Below, one piece after another: positions 50,252-59,805 of a DNA stretch of 64,000 nt. The notes under the pieces were generated by a model. The model had not been told where the DNA came from and did not search any database. It was given only the letters and a program-made list of their open reading frames with translations. How positions within the stretch are numbered: the first letter of the stretch is position 1; every line of letters begins with the position of its first letter. The stretch comes from Bacteroidales bacterium UBA3810 (GTDB lineage: Bacteria; Bacteroidota; Bacteroidia; Bacteroidales; Paludibacteraceae): contig DFEE01000006.1 of assembly GCA_002368645.1 (NCBI GenBank), positions 189,121-253,120 of the forward strand, written 5' to 3'. The position numbers and the translations under genes were made by a program.

Positions 50252-51991
50252 TTAAAAACGCCACGAGCAACCGATTACTCCATTGATTCCCTGAGAATCA
50301 TAGGCGTAATAGAGGTCATTATGGCGGTGGATAATATTATTTAGGTGTAGGAAAAATGCGAGATTTTTCTCTACCCAATCGTATTGGCAACCTATATTGA
50401 TATCAATCAGCGGCTTGAGTTTGTGATCTCCATCATAGGCCAGTGCCCATCTTTCGCCTGCGAATCGTGAGTCTAAGAATAGAGACCAATTCTTATTAAT
50501 CCGCCCGTCAACGCGTAACCCTACTTCCCAATCAGGACGGTCATAAACACGGCCGGGAGTCGTCACTATCCCGGTATCAAGTGTGCAGTCATAAACCCCA
50601 TTGGTATTGTGGTCGAGGATGTTCATTCTTTTCCAGCCGTAATAATCTCCCCATACATGGATGGAAACGATATCTTGATAGTGGAATGATACGGCAGCAC
50701 CTACCTTCACACGCTGATAATCATTATAGAGGTGGTCAAACCAACCTACAGTCTTGTCGCCCGCAAGAGGCTTCGAAGCATATATGGTGGATTGGTTAAG
50801 CTGAAGAGCATAACCGCCGTGCACTTCCAAGAGCAACCATTTTTGGGGCTTGATGTGGAAACCGATAGTGCCGTCAATAGGGATATATGAACCTACATGC
50901 TTAGAACCTACGGTGATCAAACCATTATAATAGAGGCACTCATAGAGCCATGCCTGCTCGGAAGCATTGGTAAACCGACCTTTGAAATCACCATAGAGGG
51001 TCAACCACTGTTTGGCAATCTGGGCTTCAAAACGGATATTCGGAGATGGCGCAAAAGCAATGGCTTCACTACCGGAGAGCAGTTTTCCTTTGCCGAATAC
51101 AAGATCGAGATTAACACCGGCATGCAGTGTAAAGCGGTTGCCATAATAGGCATAGAACGGCTCAAGTTTCAGTGAATGACGCGGGTTGTGCGTTTGTATG
51201 GGACGACCGGTTCCTACACGATAAGTCGCTTGAAAAGCATTCCATGCAGCTTCCGCAGGCAGAATAAAATTATTCTGCAGCGCGATATTCAAACCACCAT
51301 GGTGAGCTGAGCCTGCCCATTCAAGATTGATATGGGTGCGCAACTGATGCTCATCGACTACACTCGGCAGATGAATCATGAAATAGCCGATAGAGGCATT
51401 GTATTGAAAATCTTCCTTCTTAGCCGCCTTGACGCCGAAACGGAACTCTGCTTCCCAACTGATTTGGCGACTGTCGTCCTTCCCCGGCATGGCATAAAAG
51501 AGGTTGGCACCCTTGAGATCCATATAGATGGTGGCGCGTGAGAAGGGGTGCTTGAAATTAAAACCTAAGTTGGTCGCTGAATTTGTTCGTGAACCCCATA
51601 TGGCTTTATGGTGTGCAAAAAGATCAACGATAGAGTTTTTGCCATCATCCACATGATAGGTGAAGTCAAAAAGCGTAGAGGGATGTCCTAATGCCCCGCG
51701 GATATAGCCGTGAAGCGGCTTGGGGGCTGTGAAATGTTGTGTTTGCGATAAAAGGGATGTCGTGTTGAAGGATGGTGCAAATACTTCTGTATAGTCGGAG
51801 TAATCGACCTTGGCGGGCTCAAACGAGGTCTCAAGGACAGTTGGACTTGTCTTGAGTTTACCTGCGGATTGAATGATAGGCTGAAACTCACGCTCAACTG
51901 TGACAGAGCGGTTCAGCACCGTATCTTGCGCATAACCGGATAGTGCTACCTGCATTAGGCAAACGACTACCATAATAAATTTAGTTCTCAT
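50252..51991 (-). CDS. Putative outer-membrane beta-barrel protein
   Basis: 579 residues from the ATG at 51991 (MRTKFIMVVV); another ATG six codons earlier is possible. Signal peptide ending SGYAQ. A short periplasmic segment (VEREFQPIIQSAGKLKTSPT) is followed by a barrel (GYIRGALGHPSTLFDFTYHV onward) that ends GVIGCSWRF with a terminal Phe. This fits the Bacteroidetes outer-membrane family usually found beside a large TPR protein; it overlaps that gene by 11 bases. Substrate unknown. Confidence 0.78.
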   Translation of the reverse strand: MRTKFIMVVVCLMQVALSGYAQDTVLNRSVTVEREFQPIIQSAGKLKTSPTVLETSFEPAKVDYSDYTEVFAPSFNTTSLLSQTQHFTAPKPLHGYIRGALGHPSTLFDFTYHVDDGKNSIVDLFAHHKAIWGSRTNSATNLGFNFKHPFSRATIYMDLKGANLFYAMPGKDDSRQISWEAEFRFGVKAAKKEDFQYNASIGYFMIHLPSVVDEHQLRTHINLEWAGSAHHGGLNIALQNNFILPAEAAWNAFQATYRVGTGRPIQTHNPRHSLKLEPFYAYYGNRFTLHAGVNLDLVFGKGKLLSGSEAIAFAPSPNIRFEAQIAKQWLTLYGDFKGRFTNASEQAWLYECLYYNGLITVGSKHVGSYIPIDGTIGFHIKPQKWLLLEVHGGYALQLNQSTIYASKPLAGDKTVGWFDHLYNDYQRVKVGAAVSFHYQDIVSIHVWGDYYGWKRMNILDHNTNGVYDCTLDTGIVTTPGRVYDRPDWEVGLRVDGRINKNWSLFLDSRFAGERWALAYDGDHKLKPLIDINIGCQYDWVEKNLAFFLHLNNIIHRHNDLYYAYDSQGINGVIGCSWRF

Positions 51992-54878
51992 CGTTGTCCT
52001 CCTCTTCATTTGAGCCGTTTAATTGTTCTTCTGCAGCGTCGAGAGCTTGTAGTCTCTGGTGCACAATAGTGAGAATATCATCATTGGCTCGATAGTTATT
52101 GAGTAATGTAAGCAAGTATTGTCGCGCTTGGAAGGTGTCGCCTTTTTCTTGATTAATATCCGCGAGGAGTATCAATGATTTAGCTAACCAGTATTGGTGC
52201 TGAGTATTCATTTCTGCAAATGACATAATCTCCTGCTCGGCATTGTCATATGCTCCCAATTGATAAGCGCAATTCGCCAATTGATACTTTGCCTCGGCCC
52301 CTTGTGCCGTGCGAACTTCCTCTGCCAGCGGTGTCCAGTCAACAATGGCTTGACCGTATTGTTTTTTCGCCATATAAGCCTTCGCGCGATCATATAGCGC
52401 CTCCAAGCGCATCGACTCGCTTACGGGCTCATCCTCAAGAATATCGGTGGCTATTGCTATGGTAGCTTCGGTGTCGTTGAGATTATATTGGCATCGCAGC
52501 ACACCTAAACGAGCCATATTGAGATTGTCGCGAGAAGGCGCAATGGGAATTAACTGCCGGAAGTACCCTAATGCCTCTTTATAGGATGCCTTATCATAAC
52601 TTATCTCGGCAGCACGAGTTAATGCCTCTACCATGTAAGGATTGCCCGTAATAGTCGTAAGCGCCTTATACTCCTTCAATGCCTTCTCATAGTCCTTGGT
52701 CTTATAATAATTGACAGCCGCTAAATAGTGTGCTGTGTATCGAAGTGAATCCTCGCGGAAACTGGACGTCATGTGGTACTTACCGAGCGTCTTGGAGTAT
52801 GCGACATACTGATCCACTTGATTGGTTTCAACATACAATGCCTCCAAACCGGATAATGCCGTATAGGCTTCTTCCGTAGCGGGGAAGCGCTCAATCGTTT
52901 GTTTATAGGCGGCAATAGCTTTATCGGTCTCGCCTAAATTGGTGTAGAGCATCGCCCTCTCAAGGCAGGATTTCTTGGTCTGCTCAGAGCGCGGATAGGA
53001 GGCTAAGAGTTGTTCATACGCTTGCAGTGCAGCGCGCTCATCTTCCTTAATAAGATAGGTTCGGGCAATCTCATACAATGCGTCATCCGCATAATCGGAT
53101 TTCGGATACCGACTCACAAGAGCTTGCATCGTCTTTATTTTAGCCGAATAATTACGTTGCAATCCTTCTGCATAGCCCTTTTGGAAATAGGAATAGTCTC
53201 CTGCTGTACTTTGATAATCTATAGCACGTTGGTAGTAATTGATTGCCTCATTGAAGGCGCGTGCATTAAATGCACAATCACCCAACCGATTAAGGGCATC
53301 AGCGTAGGTCGGATCTGTGGACATAATCACATTGAGATAATCTTCAAAATCCGCTTTGGCAGAGGGGTAGTTCTTGAGAGCAAAGTGATTATAACCACTC
53401 AGGTACTTAGCTTTGGAGAGATTAGGGGAGTCTTTCGCTTTTGACGAAGCATAAAAAGCCTTCAGGTCTTTCGCGCAATCTTCATAACGACCTAAAGCAT
53501 AGTCTGTCTCTGCGCGAAGATAGTAAGTCTCTGTCTTCAAAGCCAATCCTCCGACAGGGTCATCAATAACTGCGGTGAACCAATCGGATGCTTTTTGATA
53601 TTGTCCTTGTAAATACGAGTCTATTGCTAATTGGTAACGCAGGAATTGCTTTGCTTCCAAGAGTTTGCGGTTGGGAGACTCAATGGACTCTAACGCTTTC
53701 AGAGCTGCCTCGTAGTTCTTGGACTGACGAAAGGCGTCACTCAGCAGCGCCAATATATTATCCTCATATTTAGAGCCGGGATATTGTTTCAGAAAGTCTG
53801 TAAAAGCGTTGACGCTTTCGCCCAATGCCGAGGAGGATTGATAAGTCGTTAAGGCATAGTTATATAGGGCCTCTTCCCGTACCGTTGAGTTGAGCCCGGA
53901 CTGATACGCCGCTAAGTAGTTCTGTTTGGCCTGCTCTATATTGCCTTGCTGCATGAAGGCATGACCTAAACACAGGTACACTGACTCACTCAAACTATCT
54001 CGTTTAACCTCTACCTTACGTAAATAGTTGATAGCCTGTTGATAGTCCTTTAGGTGATAATAGGATGCACCTAACAGATACACATCGTTGCGAACAAGTT
54101 CATACGGCGCATTATCCTCTTTCTCGATTCCTTTCTTGGACTTACTTTCTTGCGCTTCCGCTTTGGCTTTTCCAAGCAATGTCTCATAGGTCTTGAGGTG
54201 GGAGACTGCCGATTGGTAATCGCGGTTCTGGAATGCTATCTCACCCAACATGCGGTGTAACTCTGCATTGTTGTGGTTATTGGGCTGTTCGCTTAGTAAC
54301 TTGGCGGCGCGGGTGGTTACCTGCTCGTAATCCCCTTGAGCATAATAGACTTGGACGATATAGTAGGGTATAGTCTTGCTATATGTCTTATTCGTTTCCA
54401 ATTCCAAAAGGGCCGGTAATGCCTTATCGTAAGTGCCGAGCTTATACATGCAGTAAGCGTAGTAGTAGGCACCACGAGTTTGGTATTCTGAAGGCCTTTT
54501 CTTCAGTATATTGAAGTATGTTGCGGCATTCTCATACCGTTGTAGCATCATATAGGCATAGCCCCTATAGAACTGATATTCTGGCTGATGAGGACGAGTC
54601 AGAGACTTGAAATCTACCAATTCCAACTCCTTCAACGCCTTCTTGTGCAAACCTCTTTCTTCCAACAAGACACCATCCATAAAATGTATCTCATCAAGAT
54701 ACGTCGTGTACGGGAAGAGGACAAGATATGTTCTCAAATCCTGTTCAAGTTGCCGAGGTGCCGTGCGTGCTTCATACCTTTCAGCAAGCGAAAGGTATTC
54801 ACGCTCCATTTGGCTGACTTGACCAAATGCAACCGACACAATCAGTATTGCTATGAGTAGGCTACCTATTCGTCTCAT
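51981..54878 (-). CDS. Large tetratricopeptide-repeat protein
   Basis: 965 residues. Signal peptide ending at SVAFGQ. Almost the whole mature chain is TPR-like helical repeats (for example YQFYRGYAYMMLQRYENAATYF, ALPALLELE, ALYNYALTTYQ, EAINYYQRAIDY, YADDALYEIARTYL, EKALKEYKAL), with an acidic C terminus (NGSNEEEDNDEN). Exported TPR scaffolds of this length with an adjacent barrel gene are conserved in Bacteroidetes, probably in envelope assembly or gliding/secretion-related complexes, but the role is not established. Confidence 0.85.
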   Translation of the reverse strand: MRRIGSLLIAILIVSVAFGQVSQMEREYLSLAERYEARTAPRQLEQDLRTYLVLFPYTTYLDEIHFMDGVLLEERGLHKKALKELELVDFKSLTRPHQPEYQFYRGYAYMMLQRYENAATYFNILKKRPSEYQTRGAYYYAYCMYKLGTYDKALPALLELETNKTYSKTIPYYIVQVYYAQGDYEQVTTRAAKLLSEQPNNHNNAELHRMLGEIAFQNRDYQSAVSHLKTYETLLGKAKAEAQESKSKKGIEKEDNAPYELVRNDVYLLGASYYHLKDYQQAINYLRKVEVKRDSLSESVYLCLGHAFMQQGNIEQAKQNYLAAYQSGLNSTVREEALYNYALTTYQSSSALGESVNAFTDFLKQYPGSKYEDNILALLSDAFRQSKNYEAALKALESIESPNRKLLEAKQFLRYQLAIDSYLQGQYQKASDWFTAVIDDPVGGLALKTETYYLRAETDYALGRYEDCAKDLKAFYASSKAKDSPNLSKAKYLSGYNHFALKNYPSAKADFEDYLNVIMSTDPTYADALNRLGDCAFNARAFNEAINYYQRAIDYQSTAGDYSYFQKGYAEGLQRNYSAKIKTMQALVSRYPKSDYADDALYEIARTYLIKEDERAALQAYEQLLASYPRSEQTKKSCLERAMLYTNLGETDKAIAAYKQTIERFPATEEAYTALSGLEALYVETNQVDQYVAYSKTLGKYHMTSSFREDSLRYTAHYLAAVNYYKTKDYEKALKEYKALTTITGNPYMVEALTRAAEISYDKASYKEALGYFRQLIPIAPSRDNLNMARLGVLRCQYNLNDTEATIAIATDILEDEPVSESMRLEALYDRAKAYMAKKQYGQAIVDWTPLAEEVRTAQGAEAKYQLANCAYQLGAYDNAEQEIMSFAEMNTQHQYWLAKSLILLADINQEKGDTFQARQYLLTLLNNYRANDDILTIVHQRLQALDAAEEQLNGSNEEEDNDEN

Positions 54879-55041
54879 ATACTAAGGGACTTTCTAATAA
54901 TTTCTTTATTTTGACTTCTACTTCTTTCGGGCGAGCGGCTACGCAGCATCACCATTAGGGGCTTTGGACTCCCGGTATCTCGGTATCCCGGTATCCCGGC
55001 CTCACTCTCTCCCCGCTGCACAGCCGCCGGCTTTCGATTCC
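54879..55041. repeat. Spacer with CCCGGTATC low-complexity repeat
   Basis: 163 bases between potD and the TPR gene. CTCCCGGTATCTCGGTATCC and further copies of CGGTATCCCGG (54970-55000), preceded by a CACCATTAGGGG block. No gene or clear terminator. Confidence 0.7.
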
Positions 55042-56370
55042 TCAACGCTTACGCTGATGTTTCTTTTGCAAGGCTTGTTGTTTACGGCGGTTGATAACAC
55101 CTAAAATAATGAAGATAGCTAATGCTACAAACACTACTACAATAAAGACAAGCATTGTCGAAGAAAGGTTATCGCCTTTCACACGATTCCACATCTTGAT
55201 CATATCTTCTGTTTGTTCAGCAGCATCGTGCATTAATGCACCGCGTTCAATGACGCTGATGTCAGGATAAAGCACTTGGTTGGCATGAACCGCTCTCGCT
55301 TCATCACCAAAGATATAACTCAAATCAACAGCCTCGGCATATTCTTCCTCATCGTTTGCCCAATCTAAAATTTCTGGACTCGCAATCACGGATACATAAC
55401 CAATCTCTTCCATATTGCGTATCGCATTATCCGGACGACACATGTAGTCGATGAAGTAAGAGGCTGCTTTTACATTCTTCGCGTAAATCGGTATGCACCA
55501 ACCGTCAAACCATACATTTGTGCCCTCGTCAGGTACTAAATAACCTAACTCAACACCATTCTCAGCGGCCTGTTCTATTGCCCATGCTGCATCACCCGAC
55601 CAGGACAAATTTAGCCACATTTTGCCTTTCGTCATCTCTTCTTTGCCGAAATCTACTTCCCAACCCGCAATATTGTCTTTTGCAGCAATCAGTATATCCT
55701 CCACACGCTGCATACGCTCCGGCGTGATTTGTTGCACCAACTCATCGCGAGTCACTTCACCACGCGCAATCTCATCCTTATAGGCATATAGCACCAAAAC
55801 CGAATAAACATCCCTAAAGGCATCTTTCACAAAGATATGGTTCGCATACTTCGGATTTGTTAATGCACTCCATGAACGTATCGAATCAACCTCTACATAA
55901 GCTGGATTATACAGCCAGCCTGTCGTTCCCCACATGTAACCTGCAACATAGTCTGCTACATGTATAGCACTATCAGCAGCCTTGGGAGCCATCTGCTCGA
56001 ACTTCTCCACTGCAAAAGGAGCTACATTGTTGAAATAGTAGTGGTCTGCTGGTACCAAATCCTTGCGAATCGGTTGCAGCAGTTTATTTTTTAACATACG
56101 CTCAATGATGTACTCCGAAGGACAAATCACATCGTAATCCTCATGACCTACCTCAATCTCGGTTAACATTGATTCGTTGATGTCGAAGGTCTGATAAATC
56201 ACTTCTACCTTCTCGCCGGTCATCTGCTCATACCATTCTGGGAAACTGTTGAGCACTTCTTCATCAATGTAATCTGCCCAGTTATACACCTTTAGTGTGT
56301 GCGCGCGATCAATCGCAAAACTGCTCATCGCGAACATAGCTACGAGCACAAAAGAAAAGATTTTTTTCAT
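55042..56370 (-). CDS. potD: Spermidine/putrescine-binding protein with C-terminal membrane anchor
   Basis: 442 residues from the ATG at 56370 (MKKIFSFVLVAMFAMSSFA), chosen over an ATG seven codons earlier because it gives a compact signal peptide. Periplasmic polyamine-binding fold: LKVYNWADYIDEEVL, DYDVICPSEYIIERML, GYMWGTTGWLYNP, WLNLSWSGDAAWAIEQA, WFDGWCIP, NAKNVKAASYFIDYMCRP-like region. Unusually the chain goes on after the binding domain with a membrane segment (MLVFIVVVFVALAIFIILGV) and a very basic tail (NRRKQQALQKKHQRKR), so it is probably tethered to the inner membrane. Separated from potC by 177 bases of repeats. Confidence 0.93.
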   Translation of the reverse strand: MKKIFSFVLVAMFAMSSFAIDRAHTLKVYNWADYIDEEVLNSFPEWYEQMTGEKVEVIYQTFDINESMLTEIEVGHEDYDVICPSEYIIERMLKNKLLQPIRKDLVPADHYYFNNVAPFAVEKFEQMAPKAADSAIHVADYVAGYMWGTTGWLYNPAYVEVDSIRSWSALTNPKYANHIFVKDAFRDVYSVLVLYAYKDEIARGEVTRDELVQQITPERMQRVEDILIAAKDNIAGWEVDFGKEEMTKGKMWLNLSWSGDAAWAIEQAAENGVELGYLVPDEGTNVWFDGWCIPIYAKNVKAASYFIDYMCRPDNAIRNMEEIGYVSVIASPEILDWANDEEEYAEAVDLSYIFGDEARAVHANQVLYPDISVIERGALMHDAAEQTEDMIKMWNRVKGDNLSSTMLVFIVVVFVALAIFIILGVINRRKQQALQKKHQRKR

Positions 56371-56391
56371 TTTTATATACCCTATTTTCAT

Positions 56392-56547
56392 TAATTATTA
56401 TTTTTACTCTTTTAACTCTCGACTTCTTCCTTATAACGGCACCCTGATCACCTGGCCTCCCGGAATAATCACCATTACATTTTAGTCTTGATTCTTTATT
56501 CCTTACTCTTTATTCCTTACTCCTTATTCCTTACTCCTTATTCCCGA
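56392..56547. repeat. Spacer holding dispersed intergenic repeat, copy B
   Basis: TTCCTTATAACGGCACCCTG at 56427-56446 is identical to copy A; CACCTGGCCTCCCGGAATAA follows, then CACCATTACATTTTAGTCTT. The right half is a 14-bp tandem repeat (56498-56546). The spacer interrupts the pot operon between potC and potD. Confidence 0.88.
56498..56546. repeat. 14-bp tandem repeat
   Basis: Units ATTCCTTACTCTTT, ATTCCTTACTCCTT, ATTCCTTACTCCTT and a partial fourth, ending 2 bases before the potC stop. Confidence 0.92.
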
Positions 56548-57426
56548 CTATCTCTTTGGCGCTGATTTTGAGGCACGCCAGTTGATTATCAGCAGTAACA
56601 CTAACATCGTTACGAAGATGAGCGAGAAGAGGGGACGCAACTCCGGAGTCAAACCTCCCTTGCGCGCGTCCGCGTATATAAAGGTACTGAGGGTGTTGAG
56701 ACCGCCACTGCCTTTCGTGAAGAATGTAACTCCGAAATCATCGATACTCAATGTGATGCTCAAGATGAAGCCGCTCAACATGCCCGGCCATAACTCAGGC
56801 ATCATCACCTTACGTAGTGCCTGAAAAGGCGTTGCTCCCAAATCCAAAGCTGCTTCATAGATATTGGGGTTCATCTTCGTCAAACGCGGCATCACACTTA
56901 ATACAACATAGGGCGTACAGAATACCACATGCGCAATAATCACAGTCGCCAATCCGCGGCTTATGCCTAAAAACACAAACAACAGAAAGAGCGATATACC
57001 CGTCAGAATATCAGGATTGATCATCGGTACGCTGTTCAGTAACTGAATCGCTTGACGGCTGCGTTGACGCATGTTGAAAATACCGATTGCCGCCAATGTT
57101 CCTAATAGTGTCGCAAATGTTGCGGCTACAACGGCAATCAGCAGGGTGTACAACAGCGCCGAATACATATTTGGATCTACATGCACCTGCGCCACGCGGT
57201 CGTAACCGGTGAAGAGGTTTTCGTATAAGCCGAACGTGAAGCCTGTCCAGTTGCCTAACACCTTGCTGCGTGTGAACGAGAAGAAGATAATAAGCACAAT
57301 CGGAGCATACAATAGAATCAGCAGTAGCCATAAATAGGACTGCGCAAAAATACGGCGAATCCTTAGACTGCGCCCGCGTTTTTTTGCCTCTAATTGGGCA
57401 GTACTTAGTGTTTTCGTCTCAATCAT
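56548..57426 (-). CDS. potC: Spermidine/putrescine ABC transporter permease
   Basis: 292 residues. Six membrane segments of the MetI-like permease fold. The EAA loop that contacts the ATPase is IYEAALDLGATPFQALRKVMMPELWPGM, with the LGA...G pattern. A charged N-terminal region (about 1-28) precedes the first segment. Its ATG overlaps the potB stop by 4 bases. Confidence 0.94.
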   Translation of the reverse strand: MIETKTLSTAQLEAKKRGRSLRIRRIFAQSYLWLLLILLYAPIVLIIFFSFTRSKVLGNWTGFTFGLYENLFTGYDRVAQVHVDPNMYSALLYTLLIAVVAATFATLLGTLAAIGIFNMRQRSRQAIQLLNSVPMINPDILTGISLFLLFVFLGISRGLATVIIAHVVFCTPYVVLSVMPRLTKMNPNIYEAALDLGATPFQALRKVMMPELWPGMLSGFILSITLSIDDFGVTFFTKGSGGLNTLSTFIYADARKGGLTPELRPLFSLIFVTMLVLLLIINWRASKSAPKR

Positions 57427-58229
57427 ATTACACTCTTAGCCTCCTGCTCGTCTTTGTTCCCGAAGAAACTGGTTAAACCGATAATCAGCAGCAGTACTAA
57501 GGACAATGCTGCACCGTAATTCCACATCTGCAAACCACCTTCTCCAAACGCACGCTGAATCAGCGAACCGAACAGCGTTATCTTATTGCGAGTCAATAAC
57601 TCGGAGATGGCAAAGGTCGAAACCGTAGGCATGAACACCATGACAACTCCGCTATAAATACCCGATTTGGAGAGCGGTAGAATAACTTTTAAAAATACCT
57701 CTTTGCGGTTAGCACCTAAATCATGTGCCGCCTCAATGAGTGAGTGATCCATCTTCTGCAATGTGTTATAAATCGGATAAATCATAAACGGCAGAAAATC
57801 ATAACACATACCATACAACAATGCTCCCTCACCTAAAGGGATAGAGAACATATTAAAGAGCTCAACGGTAGCCAACGTCCGAAGAAGAAAATTGATCCAC
57901 ATCGGCAGAATGAACAAAATGGACATCACCGCCGGAGTCTTTAATTCCGCTGTAGCCATAATATACGCCGCCGGATAACCTAATAGCAGACAGATTAGCG
58001 TCGTCTGAAAGGCAATCGCAATCGAGTAGATAAACGTGTTCACCGCCTCACTCGTGGAGAAGAACTGCACGAAATTGTGCAGCGTGAAATCGCCGCTTGG
58101 CGTCGTGAACGCATATACCACAATCAGCAGTAGCGGTAGCACAACGAACAGAATTAGGAACAGCACATAAGGCCATGCCCAACTGCGACGATTGTCAAAA
58201 ACACGGGATAGTTTCATGGCCTTACTCAT
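57423..58229 (-). CDS. potB: Spermidine/putrescine ABC transporter permease
   Basis: 268 residues, six membrane segments. EAA loop LIEAAHDLGANRKEVFLKVILPLSKSGI contacts PotA. Starts within potA (8-base overlap) and ends in a 4-base overlap with potC, indicating translational coupling. Confidence 0.94.
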   Translation of the reverse strand: MSKAMKLSRVFDNRRSWAWPYVLFLILFVVLPLLLIVVYAFTTPSGDFTLHNFVQFFSTSEAVNTFIYSIAIAFQTTLICLLLGYPAAYIMATAELKTPAVMSILFILPMWINFLLRTLATVELFNMFSIPLGEGALLYGMCYDFLPFMIYPIYNTLQKMDHSLIEAAHDLGANRKEVFLKVILPLSKSGIYSGVVMVFMPTVSTFAISELLTRNKITLFGSLIQRAFGEGGLQMWNYGAALSLVLLLIIGLTSFFGNKDEQEAKSVI

Positions 58230-59712
58230 TCGTATTATTGTCCTCTGCTTTGCTTAATAGTATAACCTCCGGGGCTATCTGGATACCTACGCGGTCGCCG
58301 TGATCCCACACATCATCGGTGTTCACAAATAGGTCGTAACCCTCGTCCGTCCGGATAGTCAGATTATAATGATTACCCTTATAGAGTAGGTAATGCACCT
58401 CGCCGGAGAGTACACCCTCGTCCTCGTAGTCTAATAACTCTACTTCGCGGAATGGCACTTGTACGGTCACTTTCTCACCGACGGTGAAAGGCGCAATCTG
58501 ATCCTCTTTAACCTCCCATTCGGCGTCGAGGAAACGCACCTTGCCGTTCTTGAGCACCTCGCCTTCGAAATAATTATAGCGGTAATGCTCTTTCTTCATA
58601 ATCTGAATGTCTTCGGGACGGACAAGCATGCCTACTTGAGTACCGGGCACGAACTCATGGTAGTCTTGCACCATGAACTCATAGCCGTCTTCCGTCTTTA
58701 CCGTCATCTCATAATGAACCCCTTTGAAGATACAACTCTCTACCACACCGTACCATTTGGTGAACTTACCCTTCGGTACCCTGTCCTCCGGATCCAAATC
58801 GGATTGCTTTGAGTCCGTAGGACGGTCTTTCGTCTTTTGACTCTCAACTTCCCATATATAGATATCCTCCGGACGAATAACCACATCTACCGGCTTATTC
58901 TCACCGAAACCTTCGTCCACGCAATCAAACTCTTTGTCGCAGAAACTTACTTTGCGGTCGCGAATCATTGTGCCGCTCAAGATGTTACTCTCTCCGATGA
59001 AGTCTGCCACAAAACAGTTTACAGGCTCGTTATAAATATCCGTCGGCGTGCCGATTTGCTGTATTTTGCCTTCGCGCATCACAACCACACGATCACTCAA
59101 TGTCAACGCCTCTTCTTGGTCATGAGTAACATAGATAAAGGTGATTCCCAATTTTTTATGCATCTCCTTCAACTCCAACTGCATGTCTTTGCGCATCTTC
59201 AAATCCAGAGCCGCTAAAGGCTCATCCAATAGCAATACCTCCGGCTGGTTCACGATTGCACGCGCTATAGCTACACGCTGTTGCTGACCTCCCGATAACG
59301 AATCCACATCGCGGTACTCATAATCGGACATGGAAACCATCTTAAGAGCCTTCTTAACACGCTTCTCCATCTCCTCTTGAGCTACACCCTTCAACTTAAG
59401 ACCGAATGCAATATTCTCAAATACATTCAAATGGGGGAATAACGCATATTTCTGGAATACCGTATTCACAGGACGCTCGTTAGGCGGTAGCGAGGTCATG
59501 TCCTCGCCATTCAGGAGTATATCCCCCTCCGTCGCGGTCTGAAAACCCGCAATGCAACGGAGCAACGTTGTTTTACCACAGCCCGATGGGCCCAAAATAG
59601 TGACAAACTCGCCTTTCTTAATCTGAAGGCTTACATTGTCTAAAGCGTATTTGCCATCCTCAAATGATTTCGTGACATTACGCACCTCGATGATGTAATC
59701 AGTCTTCGCCAA
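58222..59712 (-). CDS. potA: Polyamine ABC transporter ATP-binding protein, long form
   Basis: 496 residues, clearly longer than the 370-380 of E. coli PotA. ATPase domain: Walker A GPSGCGKTT, Q-loop, signature LSGGQQQRVAIARAI, Walker B VLLLDEPLAALD, switch His in YVTHDQEEA. After about residue 240 come TOBE-like beta domains: one with DVVIRPEDIY, and a further duplicated segment (VESCIFKGVHYEMTVKTEDG, and GEVHYLLYKGNHYNLTIRTD) with VGMLVRPEDIQI between. The extra 120 residues look like an internal TOBE duplication and may mediate regulation or polyamine sensing. First gene of potABCD. Confidence 0.94.
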   Translation of the reverse strand: MAKTDYIIEVRNVTKSFEDGKYALDNVSLQIKKGEFVTILGPSGCGKTTLLRCIAGFQTATEGDILLNGEDMTSLPPNERPVNTVFQKYALFPHLNVFENIAFGLKLKGVAQEEMEKRVKKALKMVSMSDYEYRDVDSLSGGQQQRVAIARAIVNQPEVLLLDEPLAALDLKMRKDMQLELKEMHKKLGITFIYVTHDQEEALTLSDRVVVMREGKIQQIGTPTDIYNEPVNCFVADFIGESNILSGTMIRDRKVSFCDKEFDCVDEGFGENKPVDVVIRPEDIYIWEVESQKTKDRPTDSKQSDLDPEDRVPKGKFTKWYGVVESCIFKGVHYEMTVKTEDGYEFMVQDYHEFVPGTQVGMLVRPEDIQIMKKEHYRYNYFEGEVLKNGKVRFLDAEWEVKEDQIAPFTVGEKVTVQVPFREVELLDYEDEGVLSGEVHYLLYKGNHYNLTIRTDEGYDLFVNTDDVWDHGDRVGIQIAPEVILLSKAEDNNTNE

Positions 59713-59805
59713 TTTAGTAAATATTTAAGAGTATTTATAAAAATTGCCAAATAAAATATTCATTAACAGGGCTTAACTAAAAACGTGGAATTTTTAGAAG
59801 TACCC

